DNA of 64,000 nt. Source: Micropterus salmoides (lineage: Eukaryota; Chordata; Actinopteri; Centrarchiformes; Centrarchidae). Shown piece after piece: positions 50,901 to 62,900 of the stretch. Every line of letters begins with the position of its first letter. Positions within the stretch are counted from its first letter, which is position 1. Where the stretch lies: contig NW_024043372.1 of assembly GCF_014851395.1 (NCBI RefSeq), positions 19,576,977 through 19,640,976 of the forward strand, given 5' to 3'. The translations under genes and the position numbers were made by a program. Below the pieces are notes generated by a model. It was given only the letters and a program-made list of their open reading frames with translations, was not told the origin of the DNA and did not search any database.

Positions 50901-53900
50901 ACTTTGGACTGCATTTTACTGAACTGTATTCTTATATTTTAATATGAATGCAATATGCTAGAAACTCATCTTAATTAGGCACAGTGGTGCTTTGAGCGTA
51001 ATGCAAAACTGTGCTAGCTACCCTGCTCATCATGACTATGCTATCATGCTGATGTTTACCATCCAGTATTCATTTTAGTTGAGCATGTAAGAATGCTAGC
51101 ATTTGCTAATTACCATTAGAGTATTGTTAAGGATGATGAAAAATGAATTAGTTTTGCAGGTATCTGGTCATAAACCAAAGTACTAGACAAGTTATAAATT
51201 TGACCAGGTGATGGCGCTAGCTGAAAGGTTGAGGGATCACCAAAGTTATCAGAATTCATCCTTAAGAGGACATGAACACCGCGAGGAGTACCTGTACCAA
51301 ATTTTGTTATAATGCAGCCACTAGTTCCCCAACATTTAACAAAAAGTGTCAACCTCATGGTGGCACTAGAGGAAAAGTCAGGGTATCACCACTGTCCAAA
51401 ACAATCAAAAATTACACATTTATTACAGGACTGTATTCTGTATTCTAATGCAGTCCTGCAGTTTGCTGATTATCTATGCAAACACATGTTAAGTGGGTTT
51501 CTTTGCACTAATTCGGCGTTAACAATTCTTTTAGTGGGCCAGAGACCAGTTTGAAGGACTGTTTAAACAAACACCTGAAAACGTGAATGTCTTCCTGAGG
51601 TAAGATATGATGCCACACTCATGTGATTTACTGTTTTCCAAGTGTTGCCTCCAACAAACATGAGAAATTGTATTAACCAATCTGCTGCCAGTCTGCTGGC
51701 ACTTAAAGACCAGTACTTGCTCATTTTACAGTGCTTTTCTGCTCTCTCACAAAGCATTCCAGTCAACCTACAAAGGCTAATAAAGTGCCTCAAGCTCATT
51801 ATTTTGTTTTATAAACAGGAAAACATGCGGTTGGCTTTTAGCAGTAAACCCCTAGTAAAATTCTATAAACAGTCTCTCTTGCCAAGGCTGTTCTCTGCAA
51901 TGTATCTTCCACAGCAGCTCCAACAGTATTTTCTGTAAATAACAGATAACTTATTAGAGACTTTCTGATTTAGAAACATTTACTGAATGGAACAAGAGAT
52001 CAGATTAATGCAGGAATAAGTACCATGTCAAAAGGCTTTGTCAGTGACTGTACTGGTAATACTTATATTTATTTGAGATTTGACATGTTTTTTATATCTT
52101 TGAGTTTGCTATTTTATGAAAAACACCTCAAATAGTTTGGGGAAACTGAAAACAATGAGCTTACCATAAAGCATTGACCTAATTTTAATGTAACATCATG
52201 TCAGTGACAGAATTGAGCCTCCAAGCCCAAACTTTATCTGAGCTTTGAGACTCGGAGCCCTGCTAATCCAGCCATGTTTTGAGAAGTCTCTTTGTTTGCT
52301 TTGGTGAGATTTGATATAATCCCCCTGAATTGTAAAATACTTACACACTGTCTGTAAATAAAAGCAAAAATCATGACTGGAGCTGGTTCACGCAGCCGTT
52401 TCTCGTGTTACCCTGATGTTTAGAAATAAGAACATGTATTAGTAATTTAGCAATACTCTAAAAACCACTTTCTTCAGAGGCCTCTTTGTTGGGCAGTCAT
52501 GGAGAACCTTTCTGGAAATGTCATAACTCAGTAAATTTTAAATCTTGGTTAATGAGGTTATGGAAAGGAACAGCAGCGCTATGCAGACCTATGACTCAAA
52601 ATGTTCCTGTTTAGAGCAGTTTAGGTAGGACTGCACATAGACGCAGATCCCCTTTGTTGTTGGCGCAAGAGCTGTCTAGGCATGTAGTATAGTACAAGCT
52701 CACTAACCACTTCCTATTAGTCCACAGGTAAACGTCAAAGTAATCCCTTCTGTGTCACTAAAAAGACTACACCCTAATTTCCAAAGATCTCTTTCGTCAT
52801 TCTGTGCTTCATAGATTTTTCCATGAGGACTTTACCTTTTTTCACTGTACACTGTCATATCTTCTTCCCACAATAAACAAGCCCAGCAAGTCAAAGCTTT
52901 TATTTTGGAAGGTAGACCTTGAGAATGTAATGTAATTATACAATGAGACACTAATAATTGTCCCACATCTAGTGATTATTACCTTCTGTATACTGCATGT
53001 CTGTCATTAAATCAAAAGGAATAACTGCACTGTTTCCTGCAGAGATGCAGGGTTTGTAGAGCGGACTCTTGGCCATGGAGATGCTGAGGCCCTGGAGGTT
53101 CTTGGCGGGGTGTGGAGCAGCCTTGAGGACATGAAAGCTGGAGGACAACGTCCAACGAGTTGGGAAGACTGCGTGAGCTGGGCACGTTGCAAGTGGGAGT
53201 CTCTCTATAACAACGATATCTGTCAGCTTCTGCACTGTTTCCCTCCTGAACAGGTAAAATCACACCAGAGGAAAAATAATAGCTTTCCCCAAAGCCAAGT
53301 ATAACAAAGCTGTAATTTATGTTTATAGACACAGAGGGGCACTGTTGTATATGTAAGGTCCTGGCATGACAATCAATTAACCATTGCAATGTGGTATTAG
53401 CACCAAAACAATGCCAATCAATGTTTAATTTTTCTATTTCTTTTAATGGAATAATGCAGCATAATCTCCCCAGGCTTAGAGGCCACCATTAACCTTGTCT
53501 GAAACCTGAACCAGTGAAAGCCACCACTGATAAATATCTCTGAGTGGCTCTGAGGGATTGTAATCTAGCGAAGCATGCAGACAGAATGATGTCATATATT
53601 GCTGTCACACCTGGGGGGGCACGGATCAGTATCAACCCAAACAAACCCTCACTAATCCCCCAGGTCCCAGTCCAGCAACTGGTTGCTTCTTCCCTTATTA
53701 TGTCCCTGCAGGGTTATAGAAATTCATCCGACCAAGAATGATTTTCTTCCATTCATGTCTTCATTCCATTCACGTAAATATTCAAGGGCACTAAATTCCC
53801 TGTACGCCCCTCTGTATTAATATACCTCATGCTGATAAAATGAGCCAGTCGAATTAACATTTAAACAAATCAAGTTTATCCCTATTATCACAACAATCCA

Positions 53901-56900
53901 TAGAGAAACTCTGTAAGTTAGGGTTATAATTTTTTGCTTCTCATTTTTCTTCCACAGTTCTCTTTGTACAAGTTACCTGTACGAGAGTTTAGCGGGGAGC
54001 ATTGTCCTCTTGAAAGGTCACTTTCGACCACAAACTTTCTGAGGAACCATGATAAGGAAACTAACGTCAGTTAACGGTCTCAAACCGACCTGACAAATAC
54101 GAGTACACAACCATGACAGATGACCTTACATTTACCAGAACAGCTACATTGTTGGGTGCGAGCCTCCACATAGTCACTTCTATGTTACTATATGCATGGT
54201 TCTGTGTGTGTGAAAACTTTGATTCATGGGACAATGGATGGATTTGATCCATAGACATACACATCTATATGGATGTAGCTAAAATTACATTAGAGATTAA
54301 AGGCTGTAAATGCAAACAAATAATGTTTCTACATACAGTGTAACTGCTGTATTTGTCTTCTAGCCTGTTCATTGTATTGAGTGGCTCATTGTCTGCTAAT
54401 GTAATAACTGCAGTTAAGACTACTTGATGGACAGAAAATTAATTGATAATTGAAAGCAATGATCATTATCATTGATCAATCATTCAAGTTGATGATGATT
54501 TGCTACTGTTCTCTGTTTCTTACAAGTGCAAATTTGAGAAGTTGTTTTTTTGTAATGGTAAGAGAAAATGACATGACATTTTTCAGATTTTTTTTTTTTA
54601 GATTTTATGGAATACAATAACAATAATTGATAAAAGTCAGGTCAGTTCTATTTATTCAGCTCAAATTCACTCTTGTTGTTATGTTTTTCATTTAGTCTGC
54701 TTTGGGCCACAAGAACACCACATGAAATCTTAAACTGAGTGGCCTCAACCTTTTTAAGAATAATCGTTGTTGATGCCCCATTTCTGGCCTCAAGCCATCT
54801 GCATCCTGATTGTGAAAAGGAGAATGTTGTTGATGCCTTTTGGCTTCTATAGAGAGCACCCCTGCAGTGAAAACTGGCACCACCAGTAGGACACTTTCTC
54901 TTTCCCAGCATATGGACCATTTGGCAGCATCAAAGCTCTCAGCCCCTTTGTTCCTTTATCAGACATACAAATTGTACTGTCAACACACCACTGATAACAA
55001 TAAATGTCTAGCTGTGCCACAGAAAGGTTGTAGGCCTCCTGCTGTGTCAGAAAACTAAAAGACTAGGAGTTTTTTTGAATAATTGTATTGATTCTTCTGG
55101 GGAAATTTTTTTTTTTTACGTTTGGTATATAGAAATCAATCTTCTTGTCACTGATGTATTAATGAAGAACTGCAGTGAGCTATGCCGGGCTATAAAACAA
55201 TATACAGAAGCTGAATAAATGATGTTCCTCCTATGATATTTTCAGCTGTTGATCATTGTGATAAATAGAGTTTTCACTGTTTCTCTTTAGGAGACTGCTA
55301 CTGGTCTACCCTTCTGGTCTGGATCCAAGAGGTGCCCTCACTCACTGACCTTTGACCCCAACAGTGTGAGTAGTGTCTGGTCCAGTGCATCATGCAGTAA
55401 TAATCCTGACATGCACCCTAAAACAGTAGGCAGGAATTAGTGAAAGCGCTGATGACCGCTCGCATTCCTTCTTTATCTGGTCTGATAGTGACCCTCTGTT
55501 ACTTTGACCATATACTGGACTCTTATCTAAGGTGTGAATGCCACTCTACCTACGTATGGACAATAAGAGGTAGATAATAATCTGCTCTCCACACACATTC
55601 ACATCCTTAATAGCCAGGTAATAATAAGCTGATATTAAGCTGAAAATACTGTAACTTGGAAGCTTCACAATGTCCTATTGTCTCTCAAAGAAGATTTTCT
55701 TTCCTCTCCCTCAATCATTTGACCTCTTCTGTCATCTCTCTACTGTCATTTTACTGTCATTTTATTTACATTTTATTCCATCACCTCCCATCTGACTTTT
55801 ATCTGCTTAAACAATTTTCATCTTTGTAAAATGTTTTTTGAAATCTTATCTTTCCTAAGATCCAACCTTTGCCAGACAATGATACAATTGTAAATGCCAG
55901 ATTCAGTGCCAATTTTCACTTATCTAGAAAGGTCAAGTGAGTATAACACTGAGTGATTTCATTATTGCACCTGTGTGATGTTGGTATTAATTGCATTTTT
56001 AAAAATCTATTTGTTTTGCTTTGAAAGTGGTTTGCTTGGGAACTGTCAGATTAAGAAATGTAGTAGGATATTAATACCCAACTAAAAAACAGTTAAATAA
56101 AAAATTCTATGTATCTATCATCTGTGCACTTTTTAAAATCAAAAGTAATTCCCAGCTCTTCTATTATAAATGTCTAAGATTGCATTCATGCATTGTGAGT
56201 TTCAGTTTGCTGCTTCAGCACCGGCCTGTAATTCTACTAATCAGTGAACTCAAAAAAGTGTATACTGTTACAGATAAGAAAGAAAATACTTACAAGATAC
56301 ACTGCATGTGTGTGTTGAGAGAGAGAAAGTTATTGAGGGACCTATTGTTACAGCTACCTGTTTTGTTCAGGGCAGCAATTTAGCAGTACTGCATTGCCTG
56401 TAGCTTTGTCTTTACTATATTTATATATTTAAAAGAAATGCCCAATGACATGATAGTATAGTATTTATATGGACACTGTGTTCGCTGTTAAAATATGACA
56501 GTAAAGGTTTCAATATAATGAATAGTTTATATTTTCATTCTGTGTTTTAGACTACCCATATGGATTATGTGGTGGCAGCCGCTAATCTGTACGGGCAGAT
56601 CTATGGAATCAGAGGGACAAGAGACTGCTCCTCTATCAGAAGAACCTTAGAGAAAGTCCGTGTGCCATCTTTTACTCCCAAGTCCTCCGTGAAGATTCAT
56701 CTCACTGACAAGGAGATGGAGGAGGACCAAAAAAAGGACAGTGATGAAGCTGGTGATTAATTTAAAATTGCTGATATTACATGTAATTACCTCAGTTTCT
56801 TCCAGGGATGCTTTTCTTTACTCTGTCTGTGTCTATGCACCAGAAAAATCCCGACTTGAGGAGCTGAAAGGAAAGTTGGCCTCGCCATCTCTGAAAAGCT

Positions 56901-59900
56901 CAGCCATGCAGATGTACCCCATCGACTTTGAGAAGGTAGGGCAAAAGTGCAGTGAGACCTCTGCTGCACACTCTGCAGAAGCCACAGACAGACTGGCGGC
57001 TCAGTGTTAGCAGGGAGCTGCACTCAAATCTATAGGAGCTTTCAGAAAGTCTTTTTTCCCCTCATCTTTGGGTTCTAAGTGACCCGAATCTGTGCTGATC
57101 CTCATGCATTCACGAAACAGAGCTTGCTTGTATTCTGTGTTCACTGTTATGAGACCTAGTGGCTAAGACATATATTTTAGAGGTTTACATCCTGGAAAAC
57201 ATTTAGTCAGGCAGCTCACATGGAATAGATTATTTCTACATGGGTCTATGTGAGAGCTGCGTTAGCATACTTTTGGTGAAATGCAGTGTATTCCACAACT
57301 CAGGAAAGAGATTACTGTCTGTAAACGTGTCAACTGCGTTATTGAAGTGGCACACTGAGGCCCCATCCACACTACTACGTTTGCACCTCCCGTCCAGACT
57401 ACAACGATGAAAACGAAGACCTAAAACGGAGACATTTGGAAACACTGCCAACGCTTTCAAAAGGGCGTTTCAGTGAAGACGGCCCAAAACGGAGGACTTT
57501 AGAAACGATGACGCAGCCGCTCACGCTCGGCTCTCTGATTGGGTCTTGCAAAGCAGAAACACAATGCTGCTGACCGGGTTTTTGACATCATATTTTTATT
57601 AAAATATTCTGTACCGTGCAAATAACGTACTGTGCATGTTGCCATTTACTTTGCAACAACTCCCAGTCTGTTTTCTGCCGCCACACTCTTATACTGAATG
57701 TTACTGAATGTAACACGGGAGTGTGGTCTTCGTTTTCATCGTTGTAGTCTGGACGGGAGGTGCAAACGTAGCAAAAGGTCTCCATTTTAATTCGAAAACG
57801 CAGTAGTGTGGACGGGGCCTGAGCCCTGAAGGTAGATTCCCCTTAACACCACATCCATTGTGCATCTAGCCACAGTCACAGTTACTTCTCACACTCTTTC
57901 ACACCACCTCTCAACATCACTCTCTGTCTGGACATTAAATCATGATTAGCACCAGGCTGACAACTTGAAGTGTCTGTGGCTAGGTGCGGAGGTCAGACTA
58001 GACATACTTCTTCCCAACAAATTACCAAAGGTATCTCCTAACCAGTTGTTTTGACACAGTCAGTCATACCTTAGACAAGACTGATTTACTAGCAAGAAAG
58101 TTGCCTGCGATGTGTCTTGCCACCAACACTATGTTTGCATTTGACACTTTACAGAACATGGCCACAAAATGCATGAGACTAGAAGATTCGTGACACATAT
58201 CTGCAAGAAAAAGTAGCAAAAGTCAAAAGTTAGTCCTGTTTTTGTGCCAACCACATTTCAACAGAGGGGATCATCATGAAACTATATATTTCTGACCTAA
58301 TAAAACAGAAACAGAATCTGTGTCAAAAAGGATCATTTATCAGTGGTAACATTAAACAAATGCAGAATTCCAGTAAATGTTTTGAGCAATTGTGGATATC
58401 CCTCCCCAAATATAAGTTATACTTAAATTGTCCACTGCATCTGACCTGTTTACCTGTTGACTTAATGACCATCCAGTGAGTTCCTGGGTTTCCTTGGAAA
58501 CCTTTTGAAAAGGAGTGTTATAATTACAATTCTCTCCTCTTCACAAGCTTTTATCTTTAACTTCTTTAGATAAGATGATATTGTGGAGTTGAGATGAAAT
58601 CTATGAAATGGAAGTGGTTACAAAAAGGCAACAAAAACTTTACTTCAGGCACGAGGTACTCCAGGCTCAAGAAAGAGCTATAAGCAGGCCAGACAGGGTG
58701 CAGTTGCTTTGGCTGTAGAGGTGAGCATTAGAGGAATTTGGAGAGGCTATGCTAAATGACTCTCAGGCACCCTAAATGAGCTCCTGGTTAAGCATTCAGT
58801 GACTCAGGAGGAGCAGTAATGAAGGTAGATGAGGTAAGTCAGGTACGTATCGAGTGTCATCTTGAATAAGAATAAGGTCCCCAAACTGCCATGCTCCCCC
58901 TTCATTCTTATCCCTACGTGCCTGGGTCATTCTGTGGATAGATGGAATGTGTGTAGGAGGGTTTCAAATGCATCAGGTTGCCAGCTAGGCGCTTCCTCAC
59001 AACCCCTAAAGCCATCACAGAGTGACAGTCGCCTTCCTAGCCTTTGTAGAGCCGCAGTAGCAGAAGCATGACCTCACTAGCCATGTCGATCACAACAGAA
59101 ATCTGATTTCCACTGCATTCTGATGAGGTGACCCAGTCACGTATTAGTGATTTAAGTGACACAACAACAAAGACTTCAAAGTTCAAAGCAGGAAAACTGA
59201 GCACCACATCGCTGGAGATGTCATGGACAAGCATACACACACATACTGTAGATATATTTTGTTGTTGTGTATCAAGCTTTGGAGTTTATTATATGAAAGG
59301 CTGATATACTGTATGTTTAACATCCCATCTGGCACAGGATGACGACAGTAACTTCCACATGGACTACATTGTGGCTGCTTCTAACCTGAGGGCAGAGAAC
59401 TACGACATCCCGGCAGCTAATCGACACCAGGTCAGCCTTTTCACTATGTACATCGGCTCATCAAGTCTCTGTGAAGAGTAAAAAATATAGAGGGAAATTT
59501 TAATGATGAAACTGAATTGAGTACAATTTAGAAAAAGCAGGAAAATACAGCAGACAATTCCCCCTCCCTCAGGGTTATGTTTTTAGTTGGTGCTGCACAC
59601 ACCTGCCCTCAAGCCACAGAAACCACCTCCTCACCTATTGTTCCCTGAGCAGAACTAATCACAGCACTTTACCTGTCGCCTGGGAGGTGACACCTGAGCC
59701 AGGCCTTGTACCAGCCACTGCTGCAGACGCACACAGCCAAGACAGATGGAGGATGGGGGGAGGGGTACTGCTGAGTGAGGGGAGACAAAAGAGGGTTACG
59801 CTTGTGTAATCATACATGTTTTTCCACATGTTGCATCTTGTTTGGGAATAACTTTACTTTCACTCACCATTTAATGTTTTTTCACAAATATCTGTTCAAA

Positions 59901-62900
59901 ACATACAGTATATCTACACTGCAAACCTTACATAAGGGTTAGGCGACATGTCAGTGTCAGTTAGACAGAATATAATTGGGATACTGTATATACAAAAATA
60001 AATGACATTTTGATGTTTTTTATTACAGTTTCCAGTGGGAATCAGTATAAGTACTAATACCTGAAGGTAAAATATACAAGTTAAAATCAGGCATTGATAG
60101 TTTTACTGTAAGACAGGTTAGAAAGGTTACAAAGTTGTGGGAGAAAACTGCAGTATAAAATAAAAACAACAATTTAAAACAACAGAAAGGTCAAACACAC
60201 TGGGGAATAGGAGTAGGAATGGGAGGATAAAATCTAGCTATGTATTAAGTACTTATAAATGCTTTGCTACAAAAGAAAGTTTAAAGAAGGGATATAAAAG
60301 ATGCTGATGATGTAGCCTGACTGATTTCAATAGGTAGAGTGTTGCACAGACTATGGGCTTTTAGTCATAAAACTGGGAACTAGGAAAGACCATTAGAGCT
60401 GCATCCACTGGTCTCAGAGAATGCCCAGGCACATAGGGTGTCGGTAAATCCTTTATCTTTGGAGCAAGGCCAAGGACCGCTTTAAACGTGATCAGTAAAA
60501 GTTTATTCAATAAAGAAAAAAAAGCCAGCGTAAGTCAGCTAACGTAGGAGTCATGTGTTCATATATCTTTGTGCCTGTTAAAATTCAGGCAGCAGCTACA
60601 TAGTGGGAAACACTGTGGTTTTGAATGATCCGGCAGAGAGGAACCATGTATATTGAATACAACAGGCCCAAAAATGGACATTTGAGGAACAAATGAGCAA
60701 CGGATGAACAGCCATTTTAAAAAACAAAAGTTCTATTTTTTTATATTATTATTCATAAAAGACATTTATTGGGAAATTGATATGATAGCGTGTTTGAAAC
60801 AATTTCGAAAGATGCCAGAAGTCAGAGAGTTTTAATGCCAGAACATTAGTAAATATATATATATATATATTTATTTTCCGCCACCGGAATTTTGTAAAAC
60901 AACACAATAATCTCATAGTGTCACAGTAGGATTCTACTGAAAGTCGATAAATAATATTTAGTTCTTGTCCAGCTGTACATTATCTGCAGTACATTTGAAA
61001 AGTGAACGTTCCTCTGTCTCCTTCACAGAGTAAGGGCATTGCCGGAAGGATCATCCCAGCCATAGCTACCACCACAGCCGCAGTGGCAGGCCTGATGTGC
61101 CTGGAGCTGTATAAACTGGTGCAGGGTCACCAGAAGATCAGCTCTTACCGCACAGCTTATATCAACCTGGCTGTCCAGTACTTTGTGATGTCCCAGCCTA
61201 GCCGGCCCCAGCCCTTCGAAGTGAGTAACAGCTCTATACACCCACAGCAGTCAGTCATATATAAGACCTGAGTAAGGCGCTTTATACAACCTGACAGGCC
61301 CTTACTGTACATTCATTTAGAATTTAAGCCTGTCTACTTTGGGGATAAATCTCTTTGGTCTTTTGTAGATTTACGTCCTTCCTCTCTGGCTGGAGAGCAT
61401 TAAGCCATGAATGGGTGCTCTCAGAGTAAGACACTATGGCTAGCTGTCAATCTCTTGCATATAAACCAAGCCTTTAGCTAGCTCAGTATAATCCTCAGAG
61501 TATTTCAGGGCAGGTAAAGCACAAACACACCCATGCCTGCTTCTGTGCACAAATTAAGTGAATTCAAGTCCACTGTAATTCAAAGCAAAAAGACAGGAGC
61601 ATGTTCTCTTAAAACAGAGTCCTTTTAGGATCAAATCCACCCTAATGTTTGAGGTCATACTAGGTTGTTTATACTGTGTCGGCCAAGCTTTAAGAAACAC
61701 AAACACAAAATGGCTACCAGCCAGATTCAAACACCAACTCTTAGAGTCACATTTTAGGTCTGGGAGGATATCAAATCATTTTCCTGCCCCTCACAGGCCC
61801 GGGTGCTTTTCCCTCAATATCTCACCTCTGGAGGGAATCAGATATTGGACCTGCCCTTTGCAGCTTTCTCACTGAGAGCATTGAAACCCCTGACAGACAG
61901 GGGTCATTGGGGGTCAGCAAACGGGGTAACTGTGTCCTGTGGGACGTGAGGGTGCACTGACAGTGAGCTCTGAGACAGTGTAGGTCTGGTTTCAGCTTTG
62001 GTTACAGGCAAAAATGCTGCAGCTGCATTAAAGGCTGCTGTGATGACAGAGGCAGCTGACTTTCTGTGCAGTTCTGAAGTTCCAGGCATGCCCTTTTCCT
62101 TGCATACAAAGTGTTACCACAGTTGTTGTCTGTAAACTTGGTCAGTTAAAGTATGTTTGCACATACTTTTTTGCGCTTTTTTTCTGCCTTCTGAAAATTT
62201 ACTGGCTGAAACACAACATTGCCCAAGCAGCATGGAATGGATACATTCAATAAATTATTGCAGTCACACAGAAAGAGTACCTTACATCATCCCAACCAGA
62301 GGTTATATACTCAAGTGTTGAATCATTTAGTCAGAGGGATGGGCAGACGTTAGATTTTCCAGACCCAGGCTTTTTCAGAGGTGGTTAGTGTTGCAGCATT
62401 AGCTTTTAAGCTCAGCTCAATTCAGCAGAGGAGCCAGAGCAGAGACAGGACACCACCAGGGGAAGAAGGCTCAGCCATGGTTCATGGTCAGTGTTTTGAG
62501 GGTTAGGGACAAATCTTAGTAAATGCAGTTCAGCTCTGTGGTTGAGAGTCTTTTTTCAGACATATTCCCTTTATTCTATGTAGCTTTAGATCCATATAGG
62601 TAACTGAAAACTCATAGCAAAAATATGGAATGACAGAGTTAAGAATCAAATGGCTTCTGTTCTTACCGTTTATACAATCACCTTAAATATAACTTGTGTA
62701 TTACACTAAATATCCTCACCCACAAATGCCAGGCCAATATTATCGGTTGATATTAGCTTACCACAGGTATGTTGGCATCTGCATATATGTTGGCCAATAA
62801 GTAACAAGAAATTGCAGTGCAGAAATACCAAAATTACGTTATTTAGAGATGGTGTCAACATTACATTGTTTTCCCACCACATAGCAATAACTAGTTCATT

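Noticed and set aside
61645..61875. Possible next uba7 exon
   Set aside because: The translation lacks the conserved ubiquitin-fold motifs and no acceptor and donor pair keeps the frame.
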